Shown here piece after piece: positions 24,313-35,443 of a stretch of 64,000 bases of DNA (position 1 is the stretch's first letter; each line of letters opens with the position of its first letter). Made by a program: the position numbers and the translations under genes. Source of the stretch: Tanypteryx hageni (lineage: Eukaryota > Arthropoda > Insecta > Odonata > Petaluridae); assembly GCA_028673005.1 (NCBI GenBank), contig CM054120.1:75565533-75629532 (forward strand). Reading direction: 5' to 3'. The notes beneath the pieces are model-generated. The model made no database searches. It was not told where the DNA came from and saw only the letters and a list, made by a program, of their open reading frames with translations.

Positions 24313-24518
24313 ATTTAACAAAATAAAAAGTTTAAATTTTATTGATATGATTTTCTCGGCTTGAGACCCCCAGCTGCGAGAGGGCAGTTACTAGAGTTCG
24401 GTTTCGGGACGAGCGCTTGAGTTTCGAACTCATAATCCGAGTTAATGATAATCTTGAGGTCTGAGCAGCCGTCATTTTTAATGTGGTCCCACTTATTTAA
24501 CATGAGCCTGTGGCGGGC

Positions 24519-24590
24519 CTTTAAGGCCGTACTACACGCTGACGCTTTACACGAGCATTGGCGTATTCACGCCTTTACTCGAGTAAACCA
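24519..24590 (+). repeat. Dispersed repeat with CTTTACxCGAG inverted motif
   Basis: TTAAGGCCGTACTACACGCTGACGCTTTAC here matches 36077-36047 on the other strand (TTAAGGCCGTATTACACGCTGACGCTTTAC). Both copies continue into short inverted CTTTACxCGAG/CTCGxGTAAA arms. It may be a small foldback element. Confidence 0.55.
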
Positions 24591-24935
24591 TAGACCAATT
24601 ACACTTTGACGCTTTAGCCAACAGAGGCACCGGTAGCAAAAGTAGATAGACGGGGACCTCACGGCGGTCAGTCCCTTGGACCGTCATTAGTGGGCGAGAT
24701 CCTTCAAGTTCTCGGCTCCGCAAACCCTTCCTCGACTCCTGACCTCACCCTTCCCAGCGGATTATCCCCTAACCGCATGGATGATCAAGCACGAATTAAT
24801 GAAAATATTTTTAATGCATTTCTGATGAGAATGCATCTCTGGTTAGCTCTGCACGTAATTTCCCGTCTATACACGTCTTTTAAACGGCTTTCTCCGGCAA
24901 ATATTAAGGAAGTTGATATTATTTATTTATATGAA

Positions 24936-24939
<4 letters not shown>

Positions 24940-25002
<63 letters not shown>
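24940..25002. repeat. (TA)n microsatellite at the RTE 3' end
   Basis: About 31 TA units lie directly after the 3' end of the minus-strand RTE LINE. RTE elements commonly end in a short simple repeat, so this may be the element's own tail, its target, or both. Confidence 0.9.
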
Positions 25003-25004
<2 letters not shown>

Positions 25005-28000
25005 TCACGCTTCTGTCAGAAGACAGGTTTTAACTGAATCGCTTCCTCCATTTCTCTCTCTCCCTAGAAGCCTCTTTTATACCTCTAAAAGTATTATATC
25101 CCTGCTTTATATTATCTAATATTCCTATTCTTTTTCTCCCTCTTCCTCTTCTTCCACTAATTTTACCTTCTAAGATCGTCCTTTGTAAACACTGTCTTCT
25201 CAATATGTCCCCTATCCAATTTTATTTTATTTACTGATTGTTTTTATTAGCATCCTTTATTCTCCAATCATTTTTAATACTTCTTCGTTTCTCTTCCCCT
25301 CTGTCCATTTCACTTTCATCATCCTCCTCCAAACCCACATCTCAGACCTTTCTAAATACTTTTCCTCCTTTCTCCTTACCGTCGACATCTCTGTGCCATA
25401 AAGAGCTATGCTCCATATGTAGCATTTCACTAATTTCTTCCATGTTTCTATATTCATTGTCTTGTTGTGAGAAGCTCCTTCTTCTCGTTAAATGCTGCTT
25501 TTGCCATTGCAATCCTACTTCTGATGTCCTGTGTACTACTTCCATCCTGTGCTAAAATACTGCCGAGATATTTGAAACTACTTACTTGTTCCAATTTTTG
25601 GCCATTTACCATTATATTTAATTCTTGATGTTCCTTTAAAACCACCATGAGTTTCGTTTTTTCTGTATTGATCTTCATTCCATATTGTTGGCCAACCTCC
25701 ACTAGTCTTTCTCTCATCCTCTGAAGCTCTTTCTCGCCTTCTGCTATTAAGCCTTGATCATCTGCGTATTTAATGGTGATAATACTTTCACCTCCTATCT
25801 TAAATCCATTCTCTTTCATCACCGCTTCTTCTGTTATTGTTTCTGCATAAATATTAAATATCGCTGGTGAAATAGGACAGCCCTGCCTCACTCCCCTCCC
25901 TATTGAAGTACTTTCTGTTTCTTCTCCTTCAACCCTGACTCTAATCTTTTGATCAAAGTAAAGGTTTTTAAGCAGTCTTTTATCTTTCCAATCTATTCCT
26001 ATTTTGTTTAAAATACCCAGCATTTTATCCCATTTCACTCGGTCAATGGCTTTCTCCCAATCTACAAAACAAAAATACATACTTTTATTGACTTCTAGCG
26101 CTCTTTCTATCATCATCCTCATACATCCTATAGCATCTCTAGTCCCCCTTCCTCTTCTAAAACCAAACTGATTATCTTGCAGCTCCTTTTCTATTTTATA
26201 TTCAATTCTTTTGGTTATTATTCTAGTTAGAACTTTAGCTGTATGAGAAATTAAACTAATAGTTCTGTAATCCTTACAACATTTTGCATTGTTCTTTTTC
26301 TCCAGTGGTACCATCACAACATCTAAAAATTCTTCAGGCCATATGCCAGTATCATATACTTGGTTAAAAAATTTTGTTAGTTGCTTAACTGCTTTAGACC
26401 CCAAAACCATAAGAACGTCCACGGGTATATCATCACTCCCAACAGCCTTCCTTCTTTTCATGTCATCAATTGCTCTTTTAACTTCAGACTCGAGAATACT
26501 TGGTCCTAGCTGATCTTCTTCCACATCCTCTTTTTCATTTAATTCAATATTTCTTGGCTTTCCTTCTTTGTCATACAGAACCTCAATGTATTCTTTCCAG
26601 ACATTCTTTACATTGTCTGGCTCCGATACTATTTTACCACTTTTGTTCATGATTCCTTTACGTCCTATCTTTCTTGCTTTTTTCTTGAATAGTTCCCTTG
26701 CTTTGCTATACATGAGGTCTGTTCTACAAATTCTTTCACATTCGACAATCTCCTCGCATTTCTCATTTATCCACTGTTCTCTGGCTTTATCTGTTTCCCT
26801 TCTTAAAGAATTATTTAACTCCTTGTACTTTCTTTGGCCTTCTTCAATGTTTATGTTCTTCCACTTTCTCCGCTCTTCCATTTTTTGCAGCATGGCTGCT
26901 GTGATCCAGGGTTTTTTGTTTCTTTCACCCGTTATCTTTCCTACCTTCTTTTCCATTACATCTTTAATGTTGCTATGGATGTATCTCCACTCCTCATCTA
27001 CACTCTTCCTATTTTCTTCAGATCTCTCCCCCAACCTTTCCGCCAGCTCAGTCATGATAGCCTCCTTGTTTTTAAGGAGTTCCTCTAAGTTCCATTTCTT
27101 GTTAACTCTTATGTTTCTCTTAACGCTCTTCAGTCTACATTGTGTATTTGCCACCAAAAGGTTGTGGTCGGAATCGATATCTGCCCCTGGTAGTGTTTTC
27201 ACATTTTTAATGCTATTTCTAAATCTTTCATTGACTAGTATGCAATCTATCTGGTATCGTCTCTGGTCTCCTGGGCTTCTCCATGTGTAAAGTCTCCGCT
27301 GGTGATGCTTAAACCATGTATTAGTTACAATTAATCTATTTCTATGGCAGAATTCCAGAAGTTTATCCCCTCTTTCATTTCTCTTCCCTAGTCCATATTT
27401 TCCCACTATGTTATCTTCCTGTCCCTCTCCGACTACACTGTTCCAATCTCCCATTACTATGGTGGTGATCCTTCCTTTTCCCTCCCCCTCCAATATCTCC
27501 ATAATCTGTTCATAGATTTCATCTACTTCGTCGTCACCAGCATTAGTTGTTGGCATATACACTTGAATTATAAGCATTTCCACTGGCTCCATCTGAAGTT
27601 TTACGGCTATTAATCTATCATTAACTGTCACTACCTTGCTAATTCTTTCAGCTATCTCTTTTCTCATTATAATCCCCACTCCCCTTTCCTTTTTCTCCCC
27701 TCCCGAGTAAATAATCTTAAATTCGTCTGAATTTATCTCGCCTTCTCCTTCCCACCGAACTTCACTAAGACCTACTATACCTACATTATTCCTTCTCATT
27801 TCCCTTTTTAAGTTCTCTAGTTTACCCCCTGAATTCATAGTCCTAACATTCCATATGCCTATTTTTAATTTCTCACTACTTGCTTTCTTATTAATGTTAC
27901 ATTTCCTCTGTGCATCCCCTAGGGTAGTCCCCACCCGGAGATCCGATTGGGGGACTATTTTACCTCCGGAATATTTTACCCCAGAAAGATCCATAGAGGT

Positions 28001-28321
28001 ATTTTTAGCTTTTCAGCCTATCATGGGAAATATAATGAGGTAGTTTCCCCTTGCTTTCCTCATCGCAGTTTCACAGAGTGATTAACCATCTGTAGCTGTT
28101 CAGATCCACATGATCACCACCTACAGAGGTACTGTGCAAGCTGCTGCCCTTACACAGGGGGATGTAAAACCCCCAAGACTGCTTCTTAGTCTGACTCTTC
28201 CCCTCAGACCTTTCCGGCTTGGATGGTCCTACCAGGAGAATTATCTCCCGCCGGCATAGCTCTTTGGTTCGTAAGAGTACACAAACCCTCCCACATCTGT
28301 AAGGTTATGCAGTCCTTATGG

Positions 28322-28325
<4 letters not shown>
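25003..28325 (-). mobile_element. RTE-clade LINE, nearly full length
   Basis: About 3.3 kb, bounded by (TA)n at both ends. The minus strand has a 330-bp GC-richer 5' leader (28325-27995), then an endonuclease-RT polyprotein, then a 3' end running into (TA)n at 25002. The single polyprotein without an ORF1, the short 3' end and the C-terminal YIWSxALYGxE block support the RTE/BovB group, whose fragments are often annotated as craniofacial development protein 2-like. Relics of the same group lie at 15115-15300 and 60830-61240. Confidence 0.8.
25030..27994 (-). pseudogene. RTE endonuclease/reverse transcriptase, frameshifted near C-terminus
   Basis: The first 846 codons (27994-25454) are open. 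The endonuclease, about residues 45-280, keeps IGIWNVRT, GLSEVRWE, MGDWNSVVG and SDHNLLV, covering the catalytic Asn, Glu, Asp and His positions. The RT, about 500-790, keeps KAVGSDDIPVDVL, MVPLEKKNNAKCCKDYRTISL, FVDWEKAIDRVKW (normally DxxKAFD), GVRQGCPISP and the catalytic YADDQG. A one-base insertion near 25455 ends the frame after KELLTTRQ. Reading continues in another frame as MNIETWKKLVKCYIW, with more stops near 25260, and the tail block GRRGRGRKRIGILD runs to about 25030. The endonuclease-RT part thus looks intact but the C-terminus is broken, which marks a recent copy. Confidence 0.8.

Positions 28326-28374
<49 letters not shown>
28326..28374. repeat. (TA)n between RTE and Tigger elements
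   Basis: About 23 TA units. This is the left flank of the Tigger insertion, which uses TA as its target. Confidence 0.9.
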
Positions 28375-28377
<3 letters not shown>

Positions 28378-30702
28378 TCAAACTCGGCTATAACGAGCGC
28401 CACGGGACCGTTTAGTTTTGCTCGTTATAGCCGTTAAACTTAATATCCGTGAAGGCAAAAGCATGCATGCGTATGGGGAAATAAGACATAAGAAGTAAAA
28501 GTGAATATATAAACAGAAAGTTTATTTAGTAAATTTATGAAAAAACCTAAAAATGAGAATAAACTAGAAAATTTAAAGTAAACATACGTACATATAAAAT
28601 TTACTCACAGCTGCATCCTTAATCACTCCCCTTTTTACAAAAATAACTTTGAATAGTAGCCTGTTTCATAGATTTCACTTTGAAGTTTCCTCTTATTACA
28701 CTTAGTGCACTAAAAACACCATCGGAAATGTCAATGTTTTCAAAAAAATCATTTAATGTTTCCACGGCATCCTGAGTAAGGATTGTGTCTTCGACACATT
28801 CAACATTGTCTTCATCACTGTCTGCTGTGCTTTATACTGTCTCTATTATTTCACTCTCCGTAGGAATTCCACTGGTAATCAAATCATCACCAACATGAAC
28901 AAAATTGTCAATGTCATTTACATGGTAAAAATTCGCAATTCCATTTTCTTTAAGCCATTCTGATCTTCATCAACGTTATGGTTATCAATCGAAAATTCTC
29001 CCGATATTAAACCAGACATTCGAAAACAGTTTATGATCGTTGTAGGTGAAACATGCATCTGTCATCAAATGAATTGCATCCAATACAGAGTCGTTGCCAT
29101 CTAAACCTCTTTCCCTCCTTTCAATCAACTGTAGAACAAAAAATCGCTTGAAATGGCATTTAAAACTTTTAATTATCCCCATGTCCATTGGCTGCAAAAT
29201 AGAAGTCGCATTTGGAGGCAAAACACCAGTTTTACATTGGATAACTCCTGCATATGTGGGTGCACAAGACAGTTATCGACAAGGAGTAGAATGTTTCTAT
29301 TTTTCCTCCGTAACTCGTTGTTCCACTGACTTACATATTTCTGAAAAATATTGGAAGTCATCCATGCCTTTTTATTAGCTGCATATTCAACGGGAAGCTT
29401 CTTTACATTTTTGAAACAACGTGGCTTTTGTGACTTACCAATAACAAAAAGTTTTTTTTTGTCAGTCCCATTTATGTTTGCGCACATTAAAACTGTTAAA
29501 CGACTCTTAGGTCTTTTGCCACCAACACATTTGTCACCTTTGAATTTAAACGTTGCATCAGGCATCATGTTGTAAAACAGTCCAGTTTCGTCGGCATTGT
29601 AGATGTCTTCTTCTCTGTAACCTTTTCGACACTCCTCCCAAACACTTTTCACCCATTCACTTGGCGTTTTTGAATCTGCTGACAGGGCCTCTCCACTGAC
29701 TTTCGCATAAACAATGTTATGCCGATTTTTAAAACGATCAAGCCACCCGTTATTGCATGTGTAGTTCTCGTGTCCTAACTGTTTTGCAAATTTATCTGCC
29801 TGTACCTTGATGGGGAAACCAGCATTTCTCTGCTTCTTAAACCACTCCAGAAGTGCTTGATCAAAAGTACCCAAGTCGCACTTCCTCATTTTCTTGTTCG
29901 TTGTTAGGTTGTTCTCTAGTGCAGATAAAATGCTTCTTTGTTTTTCCATAAGGTTGAAACCGTAGACGATGATAAATTAAATTTTTTACACACTTCAACA
30001 TTTTTTACCACGTTCTAACTCTCGAATAATATCAACCTTTTCGCGAATAGACAAACACTTCCTTTTATGTACGGACATGTTACTCGTTCAAGGGCAAAAT
30101 CTCAACTGATTTTTGTGATCAACGCTACGAACTTTCTTTGCAAACTGTGAGCATACCAATTCCAGGAAGAGTTAATGAGGAGACGGATTAAACGTGGGAT
30201 TTCCCATCTTTACGTGGGAAAGGGTGTTGGGTGCATTCGGCTGAGCGACGGGGGTGGGCGCCATTGTATATGCCCTCAGCCCCTTACCCCCTTCCAAACA
30301 CAACCTCCTGGCTGTAAAAGAGCTGGGGGTTGGGAGGAGAGGACAAAGGACCTCCGCGAGTGCCACTGTACCTGCAAGTTGGGAATTCTTGGTTTGGACG
30401 AAGGGATTATTTTTTAACAACAACGCCGCGGTCTTTAACCTCCCCGATGGATAGGGTGTAGAGGCTGGACTCAAGAACACAAGGTTACATATTTTGGGTC
30501 ACTATGAGGATTTAAGGGGCTGACCGCCACCGCGTTTGAGACAGTGAGAAGTGGTCAAAGTTTGCTCGATATATCCGTGAAGCGTGCTCGTTATATACGT
30601 GAAATATTTGTATGTAAATGCTCGTAAACTTATCTTGGAGGTAGCATTTGCTCACTATACCTGTGAACTCGTTACAACCGTGCTCGTTATAAACGAGTTT
30701 GA

Positions 30703-30705
<3 letters not shown>
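28375..30705 (-). mobile_element. pogo/Tigger DNA transposon, complete ends
   Basis: The ends CAGTCAAACTCGGCTATAACG and the inverse of GTTATAAACGAGTTTGACTG form inverted termini of about 21 bp with two to three mismatches. The element is 2331 bp and lies inside a (TA)n tract, as expected for the TA target of Tc1/mariner-pogo transposons; the base pair just left of the element is CA, possibly a mutated TA. Further GTTATA/TATAAC-type motifs lie within 200 bp of the right end (CTCGTTATATACGTG near 30590). It carries one transposase pseudogene on the minus strand. Confidence 0.88.
28619..30078 (-). pseudogene. Tigger/jerky-type transposase (CENPB-HTH + DDE_1), frameshifted
   Basis: A cut-and-paste transposase of the Tigger/CENP-B family. 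It begins at 30078 (MSVHKRKCLSIREKVDIIRE, the first helix-turn-helix) and is broken by shifts near 30000 and 29945. The main frame 29949-29173 holds the second HTH (CENPB) domain (LEWFKKQRNAGFPI, GWLDRFKNRHNI) and the DDE domain with NADETGLFY (first Asp) and LLVDNCLVHP (second Asp). A shift near 29215 leads into 29221-28985 with LPPNATSILQPMD-like sequence carrying the third Asp. A tail ending QATIQSYFCKKGSD at 28619 matches the usual C-terminus. All three catalytic acids survive but at least three frameshifts kill it. Confidence 0.85.

Positions 30706-30738
<33 letters not shown>
30706..30738. repeat. (TA)n between Tigger and Penelope-like elements
   Basis: About 16 TA units that border the Tigger right end on one side and the left inverted end of the Penelope-like element on the other. 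Confidence 0.9.
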
Positions 30739-30740
<2 letters not shown>

Positions 30741-31196
30741 ATGTCAACAAGGTGTTGGGATGAGGAAACCCAGTGAGCACTCACCAATCAGACGACTTCA
30801 GGTTGGCGAGGCCCCGGGGATGTCGAAGCGACACACGTAAAATAACACAAAAACACAGAAACATCACAAACGTAAAGCTTTCGGAACTACTCCTTCTTCA
30901 GCTACAGAGAGAGAACTGATGGCGGTGACACTGGGTGGAGGCATGGGGGTGGAAGGGTAGTGCGGAAAGGTCGAGGATTGGTGGAAACGGAGGGGGTTAG
31001 GGATGGGTAGGGTGTTGGAAGAAGACAGAAAGGGTGTGAAAAGCTATCGAAGGTTGAGGCCTGGGGGAGTGAAGGAGTTTAGGAGATGGATATGCGAAAG
31101 CTCCCACTGACGGAGTTGGGGAGCCGAAGCATTGTCGGGGAGAGCGCGAATGACTCTCACTGTGAAGCAGTTGTTGAACTTTAAATTATGTTTGTT
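30735..31196 (-). repeat. Left inverted arm of Penelope-like element 1
   Basis: Inverse copy of 32104-32567. It begins ATGGATGTCAACAAGGTGTTG and ends TTAAATTATGTTTGTT. It includes the inverse of the 3' UTR, the hammerhead-like motif (30880-30902, minus strand) and the last about 50 codons. Confidence 0.9.
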
Positions 31197-32256
31197 GTTG
31201 TTGTTTCTTCTCTGGACACATGGACCCGACTCGCTACAATCCTTTTTACAACGCCTCTCATCCCACCCCACGCTTTCCTTCACCCACCACTTCTCTGCCT
31301 CCAACATCACCTTCCTGGATGTCGATCTCTCCATCCGGGAAAACAAAATCCACACCAGCGTGCACCTCAAGCCTTCCAACCGCCTTCAATATCTCCAGTT
31401 CAACAGCTGCCATCCCCTCCACACCAAAACATCTATTCCCTATGCCCTAGCCCGACGAGGGCGGAGAATTTGCTCGGACAGAGATTCCCTGTCCGAGTAC
31501 TGCTCCACCCTCGAACATGCCTTCTTACAGCGCGGATACCCGCCGGATCTGATCCGAGACCAAATCCGGCGGGCAGTCGCACCCGCCACCCCTAACTCCC
31601 ACCTCAATACCCACACCACCACCGATTCCACCCTCCAACTCACCCTAACCACCCTGTATTTCCCCGGCATCCAGGACATTCTGAAAAACATCCTGAAAGC
31701 CGCCCACCTTATCCTCTCATCCTCCCCTCACCAGATCCCATTTCCCAGACCACCGATGCTCTCCTTCCGCCGTCCCCCTAATCTGGCAAACATTCTATGG
31801 AAGAAAGAACCCCCAGCACCCACGCCTTTACACCCTGCCGGATCTTACCCCTGCGGTAGACCCCGATGTCTAACATGCCCAATAAACCCCCCCTGCAACT
31901 CCTTCTCCAGTCCCACAACCAACATCACCTACCCCATAACTTCCACCACCAACTGCACCACCCGCAATATCATTTACCTCCTGAGATGCACCCAATGTCC
32001 CGCCTTTTATGTTGGCCTCACCAGCAATCCCCTCAACATCCGAATGAATGGCCACCGCAACAGCGTCATTCTCAAACGACCGCTGCCGGTGGCCGTTCAT
32101 GCGAACAAACATAATTTAAAGTTCAACAACTGCTTCACAGTGAGAGTCATTCGCGCTCTCCCCGACAATGCTTCGGCTCCCCAACTCCGTCAGTGGGAGC
32201 TTTCGCATATCCATCTCCTAAACTCCTTCACTCCCCCAGGCCTCAACCTTCGATAG
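31190..32256 (+). pseudogene. Penelope-like RT (C-terminal part) plus GIY-YIG endonuclease
   Basis: An open frame of about 355 codons from the left arm to the stop at 32256. It starts inside the RT, just after where the YxDD motif should be (FLLWTHGPDSLQSFLQ). It runs through the thumb (NITFLDVDLS, HLKPSNRLQYLQ, CHPLHTKTSIPYALARRGRR, RGYPPDLIRDQIRRA), then a Cys-rich linker (PCGRPRCLTCPI), then the GIY-YIG block (IIYLLRCTQCPAFYVGL, LNIRMNGHRNSV). In this family the RT primes from DNA ends and the GIY-YIG enzyme nicks target DNA. The catalytic RT motifs are absent, so this copy cannot make a working RT. The frame upstream of 31190 is inverted-arm sequence and not native N-terminus. No stops occur in about 350 codons, which suggests recent insertion. 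Confidence 0.85.
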
Positions 32257-32567
32257 CTTTTCACACCCTTTCTGTCTTCTTCCAACACCCTACCCATCCC
32301 CAACCCCCTCCGTTTCCACCAATCCTCGACCTTTCCGCACTACCCTTCCACCCCCATGCCTCCACCCAGTGTCACCGCCATCAGTTCTCTCTCTGTAGCT
32401 GAAGAAGGAGTAGTTCCGAAAGCTTTACGTTTGTGATGTTTCTGTGTTTTTGTGTTATTTTACGTGTGTCGCTTCGACATCCCCGGGGCCTCGCCAACCT
32501 GAAGTCGTCTGATTGGTGAGTGCTCACTGGGTTTACTCATCCCAACACCTTGTTGACATCCATATAT
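32104..32567 (+). repeat. Right inverted arm of Penelope-like element 1
   Basis: Holds the end of the coding frame, the stop at 32256 and a 310-bp 3' UTR rich in pyrimidines, ending CCTTGTTGACATCCATATAT. It pairs with 30735-31196. Confidence 0.9.
32395..32430 (+). ncRNA. Hammerhead-like motif in Penelope-like element 1 (degenerate)
   Basis: CTGAAGA (32399-32405), one extra base, a hairpin GGA-loop-TCC, then GAAA (32418-32421). This matches the hammerhead core order CUGANGA, stem II, GAA. The short palindrome AGCT after it could be a minimal stem III. The stem I pairing is weak. The same motif is present inverted at 30880-30902. Hammerhead ribozymes are known from Penelope-like elements; activity here is unproven. 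Confidence 0.4.
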
Positions 32568-32596
32568 CTATTTTACCTTTCCTTTTCCGTAAGTTG

Positions 32597-32597
<1 letters not shown>

Positions 32598-32649
<52 letters not shown>
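32598..32649. repeat. (TA)n microsatellite
   Basis: About 26 TA units shortly downstream of Penelope-like element 1. Confidence 0.9.
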
Positions 32650-32654
<5 letters not shown>

Positions 32655-32679
32655 ACTTTTTATTGTGGTAGCCCAGCTC

Positions 32680-32915
32680 TTTAGCTGTGCTTTAAACATC
32701 TTGATTTCATCAGACTATGTTGTACAAATCTTATATGCAAAATTTAATTGAAATCCGTTCAGCCAATTCGCTCCAAAACCTAAATTACTGAAAGAGTTTA
32801 ATTGGAAATTGTGGCACCCCTGTTTGGCTGATTCTGTCTAAATTTAATAATATGGTTTTGTATATATATGTGCATTATAAGTATTCAATTTGGTTTAAAT
32901 TAATAAATACGAAAG
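32680..32915. repeat. Dispersed/tandem repeat, copy 1 (left of LINE-A)
   Basis: Contains TTGAAATCCGTTCAGCCAAT and ATTGTGGCACCCCTGTTTGG, both found with few changes in 35560-35850 on the other side of the LINE-A copy. The two are probably parts of one older array or repeat that LINE-A entered. Confidence 0.65.
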
Positions 32916-32919
32916 TTAC

Positions 32920-35443
32920 CCAATACAGATTAATGACGACGAAGTCGAAAGTGTTTGGTGTAGTGTGAAAGGGGCGACTGTAAAACTGTAAATATATGCG
33001 CCTTTTATAGGCCACCAAATGCGAGCGTGGAAACTATTTATTATCTAGAGAAACAAGTGGCGACGCTAAGTTCGATTAATAAAGATAATGCCATTATAAT
33101 CGGGGGCGATTTAAATCTTCCAATGATTGGAGGCATAATTGCTTTCATCCCGGTGGCAGAGAGCGTGAATCTTGCGAGGCTTTACTTGAAACTTTCGGCA
33201 AACACTCATTGTATCAGTTTGTGAGATTTCCCACGAGATTTAATAATATATTAGATTTATTGGCTACTAATCTTCCTGAGCGTATGAATAGAGTATCTGT
33301 TGCTGAGGGAATAAGCGATCACAAGGCAGTGTACGTGGAGTTTCAGCTCAACATTAAGAAACAGGTTAAGGCTAAAAGAAAGCTTTATGTATTCGCCAAA
33401 GCGGATTTCACAAGATTTAGGTCTTTTCTGCGAAATAAATGTACTATTTTCAGTGAGGTAACAGATATTACAGACGCGGAAGAATCCTGGTGCATGTTCA
33501 GAGATATGATGCGAGAGTGTACAGATAAATTTATTCCAAGCAACCCAAAGCGTAAAAATGCAGAACCTAGATGGTACAACCAGAAAGTAAGGAGCACTCT
33601 CCGACGGCTAAGAAAACTCCACTCTCGCTTAAATATCACATCCTCAACAGCTACGGTCGAACAGATTGCAACGGTAAGGCAGCAATACAAGGAGGCGCGC
33701 TCCATAGCCAGAGTGTCAATGCGTAATGCGTTTAACAATTACAAAAAGAAGGTTTTACAGGATAACTTGAAAGAGAACACGAAACCATTTTAGCCTTACG
33801 TCAGAGAAGTCCAAGGTATAGGCCCCACTATTGCGTCACTGAGAACGGAAACGGGAAATGTAGTTCACGATATTGCGGAGAAAGCAACCCTATTAAATCA
33901 ACACTTTCAGAAAGCATTTGAGGATGAATGTGAAACCACTATTCCTATGCATCAGGGCGACTCGATGGAAGATTTGATATTTCCCGAAAAGGGTATCGCG
34001 TTCATACTTCATTCAGTTAAACCAAGTAAATCCCCTGGGCCGGAGGAAATACCCGCGCGAGTATTGAAAGAGTTAGCTTATGAAATCGCGCCGTATTTAA
34101 AAATTATATTCGAAAAATCCATTACGGAAGGTGTAGTTCCTAAAGATTGGAAGATGGCACACGTTACGCCCATCCATAAGGGCGGCGACATAGAGAACAC
34201 CGAAAATTATAGGCCAACTTCCCTGACTTCAATATTGTGCAAGATACTTGAGCACATAATCTTTAGTTCTGTAATGCGCAATTTAGATAGTCACTCATTG
34301 CTTAGCGGATGCCAACACGGATTACGGAGAGGAACATCATGCGAAACGCAGCTCGGCTTGTTCGTGGATGATTTGTTGCGATGCGGAGAGAAAAACCTCA
34401 GGTCGATGCCATATTCATTGACTTCGGAAGGGCGTTTGATAAAGTGTCATAAGAAATTAATTGCAAAGTTAGGACAATATGATATCAATCCAAAAGTTGT
34501 CAGTTGGGTGAGAGATTTCCTCTCGAATAGAGAACAGATAGTTTTCATCAATGGGAGATACTCGTCCCCCGTTAAAGTTGCGTCGGGTGTTCCTCAGGGA
34601 AGTGTATTGAGGCCTCTGCTTTTCTTAACCTATGTGAATGATATCTGCTCGGTAGTTCGTAGTAAAATTAGACTTTTAGCCGATGATACCGTTGTATATA
34701 AAGAAATAAAAAACCAGGAGAACCATCAGTCGCTGCGGGAAAAGTTAAGAGACATTTCAGCGTGGTGCAAAGAATAGCAAATTGAAATTAATTACACTAA
34801 ATGTGCCGCAGTTACGTTCTGGAAAAGTAAAAACATTGAAGTTGGTTTCGAGTATAAAACAAATGGAATAAATATTCAAGCAGCCGAGTATGTAAAATAT
34901 TTAGGAGTAACCATTTCTCGAGATCTTTCATGGCGCATGCACATTCGTCGAGTTATAGGCGCGGCCAACAAGAAACTGGCTTTCATAGAAAGAATAGTAA
35001 GGAACACTACAGAAAAAGTACGTGAAACATGCTACTTATCACCGGTTAGACCACAAGTGGAATACACCTCATGCATATTGGATCCGTACGAGAAGGGACA
35101 TATAATTCAATTAGAAAGAGTTCAGCGCAGAGCAGCCAGATTCGTAAAACAAAAGTACGATCATAAGGAAAGTGTCACTTCATTATTGAGGGATTTGAAC
35201 TGGGTACCACTGGAGGATCCTAGATTGAACTCTAGGTTGCGGCTTCTGGAGAAATATAAATCGGAATGTCTAAAAGACGAGGTTGTAGGAATAATTGAAG
35301 CACCAACGTATATAGGTAGAAACGACCGTGATGATAATATACGTGAGATCGATTGTATGACGGAGCGTTATCTAAGCTCGTTCTTTCCGAGGACAATACG
35401 AGATCACAATAGAAATTTTCAACCTGCGATAGACAATCTTTAG
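32920..35443 (+). pseudogene. LINE-A endonuclease/reverse transcriptase, multiply broken
   Basis: Pieces in order: endonuclease RPPNASVETI and IIIGGDLNLP (33015-33120); YQFVRFPTR..ILDLLATN and GISDHKAVYVEF (33209-33360), with the catalytic SDH; linker (33360-33793) ending in TAG; RT from 33797 with SPGPEEIPARVL, WKMAHVTPIHKGGDIENTENYRPTSLTS and QHGLRRGTSCE. Motif A, FIDFGRAFDKV, lies near 34410-34445 in a shifted frame. Then SGVPQGSVLRPLLF and the catalytic LADDTVVY (34676-34700). The C-terminal block with QRRAARFVKQKYD runs to a stop at 35441. Frameshifts near 33200, 34400 and 34440 and stops at 33791 and 34776 make it non-functional. Motifs fit the CR1/L2/Jockey side of LINEs; the exact clade is open. 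Confidence 0.8.

Larger units (their letters stand above)
30735..32567 (+). mobile_element. Penelope-like element 1 with 463-bp inverted ends
   Basis: Positions 30735-31196 are the inverse of 32104-32567, almost identical over about 463 bp. Between them lies about 0.9 kb of unique sequence coding for the RT thumb, linker and part of a GIY-YIG domain. The right arm holds the C-terminal coding end, the stop at 32256 and the 3' UTR. The left arm is therefore a back-to-front copy of the element's own 3' end, a form known for Penelope elements and explained by template switching. Both flanks are (TA)n, so a target duplication cannot be recognised. Confidence 0.85.

Noticed and set aside
24690..25119. 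Frames with Ile-Tyr repeats
   Set aside because: They are translations of the (TA)n microsatellite.
26568..27290. 240-codon plus-strand frame
   Set aside because: Antisense shadow of the RTE endonuclease-RT frame.
31440..32114. Several 80-codon frames on both strands
   Set aside because: Shadows of the Penelope-like element 1 frame in GC-rich coding sequence.
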